Origin: Pycnococcus provasolii
Lineage: Eukaryota > Chlorophyta > Pseudoscourfieldiophyceae > Pseudoscourfieldiales
NCBI GenBank assembly: GCA_049487715.1
Contig: CP150575.1
Location: forward strand, 62,001-126,000
Reading direction: 5' to 3'
Length of the DNA: 64,000 nucleotides
In this document: positions 9,868 through 18,181 of the stretch, in pieces
Layout: every line of letters starts with the position of its first letter
Position numbering within the stretch: the stretch's first letter is position 1
Program-made: the position numbers and the translations under genes
Notes under the pieces: model-generated
The model's database searches: none
Told to the model about the DNA's origin: nothing
Seen by the model: only the letters and a program-made list of their open reading frames with translations

Positions 9868-10887
9868 TTACAATACGAGCACGGCGGTTGCGTTCATCAC
9901 GTGGAGAACGCACCACCCTGCGAGTCCGGCGAGCAGAGGAACGGCGAAGTTGTCGTCGACCCAACGGGAACCACTCAGAACCTCCGCGGCGGCACCGGCG
10001 AACGAGACGGCGGCGGAAAAGAGTCCCAGCGTGCTCAAAGACACCACGGACTTGTACAGAACCGTCGCAAAGAGAGAAATGACGACGAAACCGGCGACGA
10101 AGAACCCAACGCAACCTTCGAGCGTTTTGTTGTTCCTGCCCAAGCTTGTTGTGCCAAACCTTCGTCCCACGAAAGCGGCACTGGGGTCGCCGACAGCAAG
10201 TGCTAGCATGGACGCCGAGCATATCACACGAGGCGCAAACAGTGCGAGCACAGCCATTGCGAGTGCAAACCAGGCGAAAGACGTGATTTGCTTGGGCTTT
10301 TGCACCTCGTGCGCGTGATGCGCGCCGAACGTGAGCACGTCCCACCTGTCTCCGCCTAGACATTCCACTCGCCGGAGTCCTTCCCAGAGCCATATAGCGG
10401 CGGATATGGGTGCAGCGATCATTACTCTTCTAGCGTGTGTTTGTGCAAACGCTTCGGTGATGAACACACAAACCAAGCCCATTGCGACGTGCACGAGGGA
10501 ACGCCTCAGGTTCTCCGGTCGACGTACTGCGAGATTGTTCGCTTTGCCTCCTGCTGCACCGTTTCCTTCGCCGTTGTTCTCCGCGGCGCCAATTGCCACA
10601 GCAAAAACGCGTCGCTTGTTTGTGAAGCCACGCCGATCCTCTCTAAAGGTACCTCCACACACGCATGGATATCGTTCCACCCGCCAGTATTTGAGCACTG
10701 AACTGACGGAACCCTCGAGTTTTCTTTTGAAAAAGACTCCAGATGAAGGAAGGGCGTGAACACCATGAAGACCACGAAGACCATGAAGACCATAAGGATA
10801 ATGAACTCCTGTATTAACGTGAACGAGAGCCTGGAGATGGAGAGGTCGGGATGACACGCCACTTACCCGGGACAGGGATAGGGACAT
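9868..10887 (-). CDS. Phytol/dolichol-kinase-like (CTP-dependent lipid kinase family) membrane protein
   Basis: The family (VTE5/FOLK, SEC59, DGK1) phosphorylates isoprenoid alcohols or diacylglycerol with CTP in plastid envelope or ER membranes. The C-terminal ~225 residues carry the family hallmarks: GDPSAAFVGRRFGTTSL (near residue 232) followed by NKTLEGCVGFFVAG (near 253), with several hydrophobic segments (LVHVAMGLVCVFI, FAWFALAMAVLALFA, the last ~60 residues). The first ~100 residues resemble an organelle targeting region; with the ATG at 10887 the product is 339 residues. The start is uncertain, because the frame is open to 11112 through a repeat-derived Gly/Leu/Trp-rich stretch. A splice-donor-like GTAAGT follows the seventh codon, so a short intron cannot be excluded. 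Phytol kinase would fit a chlorophyll-recycling or tocopherol role, but the substrate is not determined by sequence. Confidence 0.75.
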   Translation of the reverse strand: MSLSLSRVSGVSSRPLHLQALVHVNTGVHYPYGLHGLRGLHGVHALPSSGVFFKRKLEGSVSSVLKYWRVERYPCVCGGTFREDRRGFTNKRRVFAVAIGAAENNGEGNGAAGGKANNLAVRRPENLRRSLVHVAMGLVCVFITEAFAQTHARRVMIAAPISAAIWLWEGLRRVECLGGDRWDVLTFGAHHAHEVQKPKQITSFAWFALAMAVLALFAPRVICSASMLALAVGDPSAAFVGRRFGTTSLGRNNKTLEGCVGFFVAGFVVISLFATVLYKSVVSLSTLGLFSAAVSFAGAAAEVLSGSRWVDDNFAVPLLAGLAGWCVLHVMNATAVLVL

Positions 10888-11397
10888 GTGGCGGCATGAC
10901 GTGTACTTTTGGAGGGGGGCTGGAAAAGTGCTCCGAGGGGAGGAAGAACTTGAAGACGCTTTTGGGAACGCCGGGCAGCCGGGGAGGAGGGGACCCCAAA
11001 ATTCCCAAACCCCCAAAATTTCCAACACCCAGGTCCAACACCCCTCCAACACCCCCAAAATTCCCAACACCCCAACACCAAACCCCCAAAACAAAATTCC
11101 CAAAATTCCCAAACCCCCAAAATTACCAAACCCCGAATCAAACGACGAATTCCCAACACCCCGAATGAATCAAATGACGACGAATTCCTCCCTCCATTGG
11201 ACTTCCATTGGACCATTTCCTCCTAGGTTCCGGGGATCCGTCTCTCAGTGGTGTTTGTTCCAAGGAATCCCCGCGCCTTTGCTTTTTCCGGGCCTGCTTT
11301 GAGGCCTGCTTTGTGCTCTGCACACGTCTTCATCCCGTCCCTTTCCCACTCTGGCGCATTCTGTGACTGCTCTTGTCGTGCTCGCTCGCAGCCACTT
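10888..11397. other. Divergent promoter region between the kinase-like gene and RAD50, with a C/A-rich cryptic repeat
   Basis: About 10995-11165 is a degenerate array of CCCAAAATTCCCAACACC-like words, pyrimidine/purine-asymmetric between strands. It makes both strands look open (Pro/Asn-rich on plus, Gly/Leu/Trp-rich on minus), which I take as an artefact. The RAD50 leader (about 11220-11397) is unremarkable. Both promoters should lie here. Confidence 0.6.
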
Positions 11398-14300
11398 ATG
11401 GCGACGATCGACAAGCTGCGCATCCAGGGGATACGCAGCTTTGCACCGTCGTGTGTCGATACCATTCAGTTCGACAAACCGCTCACGTTGATTGTCGGTC
11501 AAAATGGTGCGGGAAAAACAACCGTGATTGAGTGCCTCAAGGTGGCGACGTGTGGGGAAATGCCGCCCTTTTCAGACCTGGGGAAGAGCTTCGTTCACGA
11601 CCCAAAAGTCGCGGGAACGACAGAAGTGAAGGCGCAGATCAGGCTCATGTTCCGCACGCCACCACGTGACGCGCAGTCACCCGGAATGAAGTACATGGTC
11701 ACGCGGTCGTTCCAGCTCACGCAAACAGCCGCAGCGAAGAAGTCCTTCAAGACGCTCGACGGGCACGTGCGAGCGATGAACCCGGACGGAAGTGAGAAGG
11801 CGGCTGTCAACGAGCGGTGCAGCGAGATCAACAAGCTCGTGCCTCAGCTGATGGGATTCGACTCCAAGGCGATCTTGGACTCGGTCATATTTGTACACCA
11901 GGAGGCGTCCAACTGGCCACTCGCCGATGGCGCTACGCTCAAGAAGCACTTCGACGAGATCTTCGCGTCGTCCAAGTACACCAAGGCGCTTGAGGCAATC
12001 ACGAAGCTTCGCAAGGAACTCCTCGCGACGGTAAAAGCTTCGAAGGCTGAGCACGAGCACTTGAAGAACTACCTTGAGACAGCCGAGAGGCTCGAGAAGG
12101 AGGTGAGAGATAGCAGGCGCGTACTGAACGACTACAACAACAAGCGCAGCCGTCTCGACACGAAGCGCGAGCTGAGACTGAAAGAGGCGAAAGCTTGTCA
12201 GTCGCACGTGCGCGCGCTTAGCACCATGCTCGACAAGGCTGAGACGCTGCGCACGAAGCTCAGTCACGCGGGAGAGCAGAAGGTACGTACGGTGGCGCGC
12301 ATAAAAAACTTCATTCAGATTGACGACGAGACCGTCGAGCAGGCAACCGCTTCGGGCATCACGGCGGAGGCGTGCATGGTATCGCGCCTGAAGGAACAAC
12401 AGGGTGTGCTCGCTCGCAGCGTTGCCGAGGCGGACGGAAAAATTGCAAACTGCGAGAGCAAGGCGAAGCGAATCAAAGACCAGATTGGTGCGCTGCGTGC
12501 TGAGTCGGAGAAATTGGTCAACAAACGTGCGCAGGCTGAAGCTGAGAAAAGGACACGCGTGGCCGAGAGGAAGCGGCTGTGCAATCTCGTGGCGGAGGTG
12601 TGCCGCCTATATCCTGGAAAGGTTGGCTGGGCAGAAAGCACGACCGAGGCGCAGTGCGCATCGCCGCCGTCCCACTTCGAGCTTCCAGAACTTGAGTGCT
12701 TCGAGCGCAAACTTGTGAGCTACGTGGAGGAGCTGCGCGCCGATGACGCCAAAAAGGAGGCGGACGAGTTGGCGGAAATGGAAAGGCTGCAGGAGCAGGT
12801 GGACGCCACGAGCGCCGAGCACAGCAGCCTAGTTCGATCTCGCGAAGACCAGAGCAAGTCGCTCGTGGAGAAGAAAAAGAAATTAGATGCGCTGGCCATT
12901 CGGCTGTCGGATATGGAGCGTTTGTCGGGCGGCGCGCAGGCAAAGGCTCACATCGAAGACGGACGTCGTGCGGTGACGATGGCGGAGGAGGAGCTGAAAA
13001 AGACGTCCGCGGAAGTAGCAGGTCGTGACTTCGAGCACGAGATGTCCCAATTCAAGGCGCAGGCGGCGAAAGCCCAGGCAGAGATCGAAAGCCTTCGTTC
13101 GGAACGCGACAGCATTCGCAGCAGGGGTGAGGCTGGCGTGACGCTACGGCTGAAGCAGGAGGAACTAGGCAAGAAGCGAGCGGAGCTCGTGAGCTTGCTT
13201 TCGCCAGCTCTTGCCAGTTTCCGTCGCCTGGAGAGTGGTGGCGGCAACACGGCGGACGTCGTGCCAGCTACGCAGATGGAGGAAACCGTGGTGCAGGAGA
13301 CGCAACAGCAGGCTCTGCCTGGAGAAGCGGCTCGCACGACGAGGCTGCTCAAGTCGCTGAAGGCTGAGATTGACTCCGAGCTGAGTCGTGCAACATCGTC
13401 ACACGATGCACAGACGTCGAAGCGTGCCACGGCGTTGGCGCAAGCGGCGCAGGCAAAAGCGGAAAACGCGTCTGCGATTTCGGATCTCGATGCATCGCGA
13501 GAGCTCCTTGAGAACAAGCTGCGCGATGTGCTGGGAAGTTCGGCAGCAGGCTCCGCCGGTAATCTGAATGCCAGTGTCGACGATATGCAGCGTGCGAAAG
13601 AGAAGGAACTCGAACAAAGTCGAAACAGTCTGGGCGTGATAAAGGCGTCGAGCAAATTATACGGGGTGTACATTAAGTCTGCGAATGAGAACAACCAGTG
13701 CCGCATTTGCGAGCGCGCATTCGGTGACGAGGCGAGCAGGCGCGACTTTGTGGAGAAATACGAGAATCAGAAGAACGCCTTGCCACAAGCACTGAAGGAT
13801 GCTGAGGCGAAGGTGCAAGAGCTGGAGCTTGTTGTACAGGGCATTCGATCTCTCGGTCCACTGCAAGCTCGAGTCGAGGAGCAGAAGACTCGCGTGGCTG
13901 AAGTCCAGAAGAAAGCGGAAAGTGCAGATGCCGAGTCTATGAAAGCTGATGATGCCGCGGCACAGAGCGAGCGAACGCTTCGTGCGATCACAGAAAGACA
14001 CGCGGCAGCAGCATCACTTGAGCCACAGCTAGCGCGTTGCCTCAGCCTCGAGGAGGAGGTGGCGGATCTCGTCGACTATGTGGAACGTCTTGGTGGTGCA
14101 CGTGCAGGTGTCGATGGCGCGGACACAGGCACTCGCACGGTTCGAATGATTGACGAAAAGATCGAAGGTCTAGAGGATGACAAATTTCAGGCGGAGCACA
14201 AGCGTGAGACGGCGTTCAAGCAGATGACGAGATTGCGCGATGACGAGGCTAAGGCGCGCGATCGTGTGCACACGGCAAAGGAGGAGCTTGCGAAACGTGA

Positions 14301-15873
14301 GGCTGCGCAGGCTGATGGCAAGGCGCTTGCCGAGCAGAAAGGTGGACTCGAAAAGGAGTGCGAGGCAATCCGTGTGAATGTCGAGGATGTTTCGTCGCGG
14401 CTTGCCCCACTTGCAGGCCGTAAAACGGCTCTGATGTCTCGCCGAGACGCGCTGCGATCCGAGCACGGGCGAGCGCGCACGAAGCGGCAGGAAACTCTCG
14501 GCGAAGCGAGCGGAAAGCTGAACAGCGTTCGCGAGCGGCTTGCGACGGTGCAACGTGCCGAATCGAGCGTCGCGGAAAGTGGGGGCGTGCAGGAGATTGA
14601 GAAGCAGCTGAAGCACGTGGAGGGTGAGCAGACGACGGAGCAAACTCGCCTCGACGAGATGCAGGAAGAAATTCAGGAACTGCGCAACGAAGTTGCGACT
14701 TCCAACGACACGAAACGTGCAATTGACGATCACGTGGAGTACTACACGCTGCTCGAGGCGGAACGCAAACAGTCTGATGAGTTTGATGAGAGCGCTTCCA
14801 CGATGAAGGCTGCCTACGATGGCGCTGTCACGGAGCTGAATAGTCTGAGGAGCGAGCGCTTGGCTAAGGAGTCGTCGCAGGATGGCGACGACACGGATGG
14901 CGGCGACGATGGCGACGGCGGCGCTGCTGACGTAGACATGGCGGTTGATCGCGGCGCGGGTACACACGTCGACGACCCTATTGAGTCGTGTCGCGCCATG
15001 CTGACTCGTCTTCGTCAGCGTGAGAGCAGCCTTCGCGAATCGGCGACAAACCTTGAAAACAAGATGCATCGCTTCCGGGGAACCATAGACGAGCGCAAGC
15101 AGGCTATGAAACAGTCCGAGAAAGAGCTCGAGAAGAAGCAGTACAAGGATATCGCAAAAAACGAGATGGCGAAGCGCGTCGAGATCAAGACGACGTCGCT
15201 GGCCGAGAAGGACTTGGACGCGTACGGAAAAGCTCTCGACCGCGCGCTGCAGGAGTTTCACGCGAGCCGGATGGAGGAGGTGAACGCCATCATCAAGGAG
15301 CTGTGGCAGACGACGTACCGCAACGGGGATATCGACTACATTGCCATCCGCAGTGATGTGGAGGAAACTGCCGCGGCGCAGGCGGCGGCAGCAGCAGCGG
15401 GCGCCGCGAAGGGTCGAGGTGGAAAGAAGAAGGCGGCGGAGGCGGCAGCGGCGGCGGCGGCGGCGAGCGTGGCTCCCACGCGCAGCAAGTCGTACAACTA
15501 CCGCGTGGTGATGCGCCAGGGCGACACGGAGCTTGACATGCGTGGGCGATGCTCCGCGGGGCAGAAAGTGCTTGCGTGCCTGATCATTCGCCTCGCTCTT
15601 GCGGAGACGTTCAGTATCAACTGCGGCATCTTGGCGCTCGACGAGCCCACGACGAACTTGGATGCCGAGAATGCGGAGAGCCTCGCGAATGCGCTCAAGT
15701 CGATCATGGATGTGAGGAAGGAGAATGCAGGATTTCAGCTCATTGTGATCACGCACGACGAGCGCTTTGCCCGAACTCTCGGCGCTGGAACTGTGGATGG
15801 ATACTGGCGCGTTTACAAGGACAGTGAACAGCACTCTCGCCTGAGCCGTGTCGCCTTTCACTTCGATGATTGA
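11398..15873 (+). CDS. RAD50: RAD50, MRN-complex ATPase for DNA double-strand break repair
   Basis: RAD50 with MRE11 and NBS1 tethers and processes DNA ends and signals breaks in the nucleus. The 1491-residue product from the ATG at 11398 (MATIDKLRIQGIRSF) has an ABC-type head split by a long coiled coil. Walker A is GQNGAGKTT (residues 34-42), the signature is GRCSAGQK (~1383), and Walker B with D-loop is LALDEPTTNLD (~1412-1423). The zinc hook CRIC sits at residues 768 and 771 in the middle of the coil, so two molecules can dimerise through zinc. The length is somewhat above the usual ~1310 residues, because of loops such as an acidic Gly/Asp segment (~1160-1190) and an Ala-rich insertion before the signature (~1325-1360). 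The upstream 50 codons are open but do not resemble RAD50. All catalytic motifs are intact. Confidence 0.97.
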   Translation: MATIDKLRIQGIRSFAPSCVDTIQFDKPLTLIVGQNGAGKTTVIECLKVATCGEMPPFSDLGKSFVHDPKVAGTTEVKAQIRLMFRTPPRDAQSPGMKYMVTRSFQLTQTAAAKKSFKTLDGHVRAMNPDGSEKAAVNERCSEINKLVPQLMGFDSKAILDSVIFVHQEASNWPLADGATLKKHFDEIFASSKYTKALEAITKLRKELLATVKASKAEHEHLKNYLETAERLEKEVRDSRRVLNDYNNKRSRLDTKRELRLKEAKACQSHVRALSTMLDKAETLRTKLSHAGEQKVRTVARIKNFIQIDDETVEQATASGITAEACMVSRLKEQQGVLARSVAEADGKIANCESKAKRIKDQIGALRAESEKLVNKRAQAEAEKRTRVAERKRLCNLVAEVCRLYPGKVGWAESTTEAQCASPPSHFELPELECFERKLVSYVEELRADDAKKEADELAEMERLQEQVDATSAEHSSLVRSREDQSKSLVEKKKKLDALAIRLSDMERLSGGAQAKAHIEDGRRAVTMAEEELKKTSAEVAGRDFEHEMSQFKAQAAKAQAEIESLRSERDSIRSRGEAGVTLRLKQEELGKKRAELVSLLSPALASFRRLESGGGNTADVVPATQMEETVVQETQQQALPGEAARTTRLLKSLKAEIDSELSRATSSHDAQTSKRATALAQAAQAKAENASAISDLDASRELLENKLRDVLGSSAAGSAGNLNASVDDMQRAKEKELEQSRNSLGVIKASSKLYGVYIKSANENNQCRICERAFGDEASRRDFVEKYENQKNALPQALKDAEAKVQELELVVQGIRSLGPLQARVEEQKTRVAEVQKKAESADAESMKADDAAAQSERTLRAITERHAAAASLEPQLARCLSLEEEVADLVDYVERLGGARAGVDGADTGTRTVRMIDEKIEGLEDDKFQAEHKRETAFKQMTRLRDDEAKARDRVHTAKEELAKREAAQADGKALAEQKGGLEKECEAIRVNVEDVSSRLAPLAGRKTALMSRRDALRSEHGRARTKRQETLGEASGKLNSVRERLATVQRAESSVAESGGVQEIEKQLKHVEGEQTTEQTRLDEMQEEIQELRNEVATSNDTKRAIDDHVEYYTLLEAERKQSDEFDESASTMKAAYDGAVTELNSLRSERLAKESSQDGDDTDGGDDGDGGAADVDMAVDRGAGTHVDDPIESCRAMLTRLRQRESSLRESATNLENKMHRFRGTIDERKQAMKQSEKELEKKQYKDIAKNEMAKRVEIKTTSLAEKDLDAYGKALDRALQEFHASRMEEVNAIIKELWQTTYRNGDIDYIAIRSDVEETAAAQAAAAAAGAAKGRGGKKKAAEAAAAAAAASVAPTRSKSYNYRVVMRQGDTELDMRGRCSAGQKVLACLIIRLALAETFSINCGILALDEPTTNLDAENAESLANALKSIMDVRKENAGFQLIVITHDERFARTLGAGTVDGYWRVYKDSEQHSRLSRVAFHFDD

Positions 15874-15888
15874 TTCATCATCATTCTT

Positions 15889-15964
15889 AGATTGCTCATT
15901 CAGTAAAGTAATAGAGTTTTACTTCGTCCAACGGGTCGCCCATTCACACCATTCAGCCCATTCG
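15889..15964 (+). repeat. Dispersed 3'-flank repeat, copy B (downstream of RAD50)
   Basis: About 76 bp starting 15 bp after the RAD50 stop match copy A at 6537-6620 through most of their length, with a few substitutions and two short gaps. The copy is followed by CAGCGGCGCCATTCAGCGGCGC, itself a short direct repeat, and then an A/T-rich tract. As in copy A, the next gene is convergent. Confidence 0.8.
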
Positions 15965-16101
15965 CTATGCAGCCGATTCAGCGGCGCCATTCAGCGGCGC
16001 GTTTTTTTTACACTAACTACAGTACTCTTACCTACCACCAGGGTATCTAAAGGAGTCCAATTTGGGGGAAACGGAGCTGTCTTGGAGTTGAGGAACACGG
16101 A

Positions 16102-17379
16102 TCACAACTCGTTACTGAACTTGTAGAGCATCCGATGCACGTACTTCTCACCTGGCTTCAAGATGGCATTCGGAAAGCTGCTTTCGTTGACGGCATTTGG
16201 GAAGTTCTGCGTCTCAAGGCACAACCCACCGTGACGGGGATATTTCACACCTCTCTTGCCCATCGTGTGATTTGCGTCTAGGAAGTTGCCCGTGTACAAC
16301 TGAACGCCGGGCGCGGTCGTGAACAGGTCGATGCGCCGCTTGTTCGCCTTCACAGTTGCCGCGTGCGAGAGCTTACCCTGCCGGCTAGCTTCGACGTCTA
16401 GCACGAAGTTGTGATCGTAGCCGTCAATTGAATGAGGAATGCGTTCGGCAAGTTTCGTGAGGTGGCGTAAGTCGAAGGGCGTCGACGAGACGCTCGCCAC
16501 CTCGCCTGTGGGAATGAGATGTTCGTCAACGGGCGTGTACGAGTCTGCTGAGACGGAAACCGCGTGGTTGAGCACGGTTTCGAGCATCCCATTGCGCGCG
16601 TCGCCAGCGACGTGTGCGGCAGCCGCGAGCGTATGCCCGTTGAGGTTGAAGTACGAGTGCGAAGCGAGGTTGATGGGTGTTGGCTGCGACGCCTCGAACG
16701 CCTCGAATGTCACCGCGAGCTCACCTTCCGCGAGCGCGTACTCGACGGTGACTTCGACGTTTCCTGGATACCCCTCCTCGCCATCTTTCGAGGTGTGCCT
16801 GAGCTTGACTTTGTTCGACGTCGGCGTTCCGACGACGCTCCACACCTGCCTGTCGAATCCGCGCTTTCCTCCGTGCAGGTGGTTCCTCCCGTTGTCGTTC
16901 TTGACGAGTTTGTATTGTTTTCCGTCAAGCGTGAATTCTCCGTTCGCGATGCGGTTGGCGACCCGTCCGACGACGACTCCAAAGTACGGCGCATTGCACG
17001 CGTTGTCGAGGTACATGAGCGGGTTATCGTGTCCGAGCACGACGTCCTCGACAACCCCGTCTGCGTCTCGCCAGAGCAGCTTCGTGACCGCCGCACCTGC
17101 GTTCGTGACGTGAACTTCGATTCCAACTCTCTTCTCATCAGCAAGCACGAACGTCTTGACAAGTTTGGACATTTCCAGACGCGTGTTTAGCGAGTTTTTT
17201 GTATGACGAGATACACTCCAAGGAGTATCATCCGTGGAGTCGGCATTTCCACCACTTTTGTGCTGAGATCGACGACCTAAACGTCGCAGCTTACGTCCGA
17301 TCCAAAAGGACGACCGAATAACCGAATACGCCAAGGCACAAGAAGAAACTGTGACACCAAGAAGACCTAAAGGAGACAT
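16102..17379 (-). CDS. Aldose 1-epimerase (galactose mutarotase)
   Basis: The enzyme interconverts alpha and beta anomers of galactose and glucose. Family motifs are complete: GRVANRIANGEF (substrate-binding Arg), NHLHGGKRGFD (catalytic His), ASHSYFNLNG (second His), YDHNFVL, and the catalytic Glu in GLCLETQNFPNA. From ATG 17379 the product is 425 residues with an N-terminal hydrophobic stretch (LLGVTVSSCALAYSVI) that could be a membrane anchor or targeting signal. An alternative start at MSKLVKTF (ATG 17172) gives a cytosolic-type enzyme of ~356 residues, closest to the usual family length. The frame is open to 17466. Catalysis looks intact; localisation depends on which start is used. Confidence 0.92.
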   Translation of the reverse strand: MSPLGLLGVTVSSCALAYSVIRSSFWIGRKLRRLGRRSQHKSGGNADSTDDTPWSVSRHTKNSLNTRLEMSKLVKTFVLADEKRVGIEVHVTNAGAAVTKLLWRDADGVVEDVVLGHDNPLMYLDNACNAPYFGVVVGRVANRIANGEFTLDGKQYKLVKNDNGRNHLHGGKRGFDRQVWSVVGTPTSNKVKLRHTSKDGEEGYPGNVEVTVEYALAEGELAVTFEAFEASQPTPINLASHSYFNLNGHTLAAAAHVAGDARNGMLETVLNHAVSVSADSYTPVDEHLIPTGEVASVSSTPFDLRHLTKLAERIPHSIDGYDHNFVLDVEASRQGKLSHAATVKANKRRIDLFTTAPGVQLYTGNFLDANHTMGKRGVKYPRHGGLCLETQNFPNAVNESSFPNAILKPGEKYVHRMLYKFSNEL

Positions 17380-18181
17380 GGATGATGATGACGAGTGGTA
17401 CGGCGCTGTATTGTAAAAAGGAGGCTGAGCACGCAGTAACGCACGTTGACGCCTTTCGTCCGGCATGCGAGTGGTGGGTTTAATCCCGGGGGAGAGGAGG
17501 CGGAAAACGAACTAACATTCTACAAACAACCGCCATTTAGGTCGCAGGGGCGGAGAAACCCCAAGTGCATTTCGTGGGAAGCTAGGTCGCAGGGGCGGAG
17601 AAACCCCAAGTGCATTTCGTGGGAAGCTAGGTCGCAGGGGCGGAGAAACCCCAAGTGCATTTGGTGGGAAGCTAGGTCGCAGGGGCGGAGAAACCCCAAG
17701 TGCATTTCGTGGGAAGCTAGGTCGCAGGGGCGGAGAAACCCCAAGTGCATTTCGTGGGAAGCTAGGTCGCAGGGGCGGAGAAACCCCAAGTGCATTTGGT
17801 GGGAAGCTAGGTCGCAGGGGCGGAGAAACCCCAAGTGCATTTCGTGGGAAGCTAGGTCGCAGGGGCGGAGAAACCCCAAGTGCATTGCGTGGGAAGCTAG
17901 GTCGCAGGGGCGGAGAAACCCCAAGTGCATTGCGTGGGAAGCTAGGTCGCAGGGGCGGAGAAACCCCAAGTGCATTGAGTGGGAAGCTAGGTCGCAGGGG
18001 CGGAGAAACCCCAAGTGCATTGCGTGGGAAGCTAGGTCGCAGGGGCGGAGAAACCCCATGTGCATTCCGTGGGAACCTTCTACCTTCTACGGTGAGTGTA
18101 ATTCGGGGATCCCCCTGAGGTCGGGATGGCTTAACAGGGGATCCCTTTCGGTCGTCACCCCAACCGCAAAGTCAGTCTATC
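17380..18181. other. Spacer between aldose epimerase and WD40 gene, mostly a 45-bp minisatellite
   Basis: Apart from the tandem array described separately, the flanks (17380-17535 and 18078-18181) contain nothing recognisable. Both strands are open through the array simply because 45 is a multiple of three and the unit lacks stops, so I do not call a gene there. The promoters of the two divergent genes must flank or include the array. Confidence 0.6.
17538..18077. repeat. 45-bp tandem minisatellite, about 12 copies
   Basis: The unit begins GGTCGCAGGGGCGGAGAAAC and repeats every 45 bp about twelve times with almost no divergence. Variation is confined to two or three bases before GTGGGAA (TTTCGT, TTTGGT, TTGCGT, TTGAGT, TTCCGT). 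The variant order forms a pattern: two TTTCGT units then one TTTGGT unit, twice over, then TTTCGT, then TTG-type units. This indicates a 135-bp higher-order unit. The last copy is diverged. Translated, a unit would be RSQGRRNPKCISWEA, but nothing else supports coding. Confidence 0.95.

Noticed and set aside
10809-10866. 58-nt intron in the kinase-like gene (GTAAGT to TTAATACAG)
   Set aside because: Splicing there leads into a frame that stops before the kinase motifs; a 36-nt in-phase alternative is possible but very short. The unspliced model is adequate.
10814-11302. Gly/Leu/Trp-rich (minus) and Pro/Asn-rich (plus) frames between the kinase-like gene and RAD50
   Set aside because: These are produced by the degenerate CCCAAAATTCC repeat and carry no domain.
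14170-15861. Long 563-residue minus-strand frame
   Set aside because: It is antisense to the RAD50 coding sequence, which has all catalytic motifs; high-GC genes often leave such shadow frames.
17538-18077. CRISPR array
   Set aside because: The repeats are directly tandem with no unique spacers, and the genome is eukaryotic.
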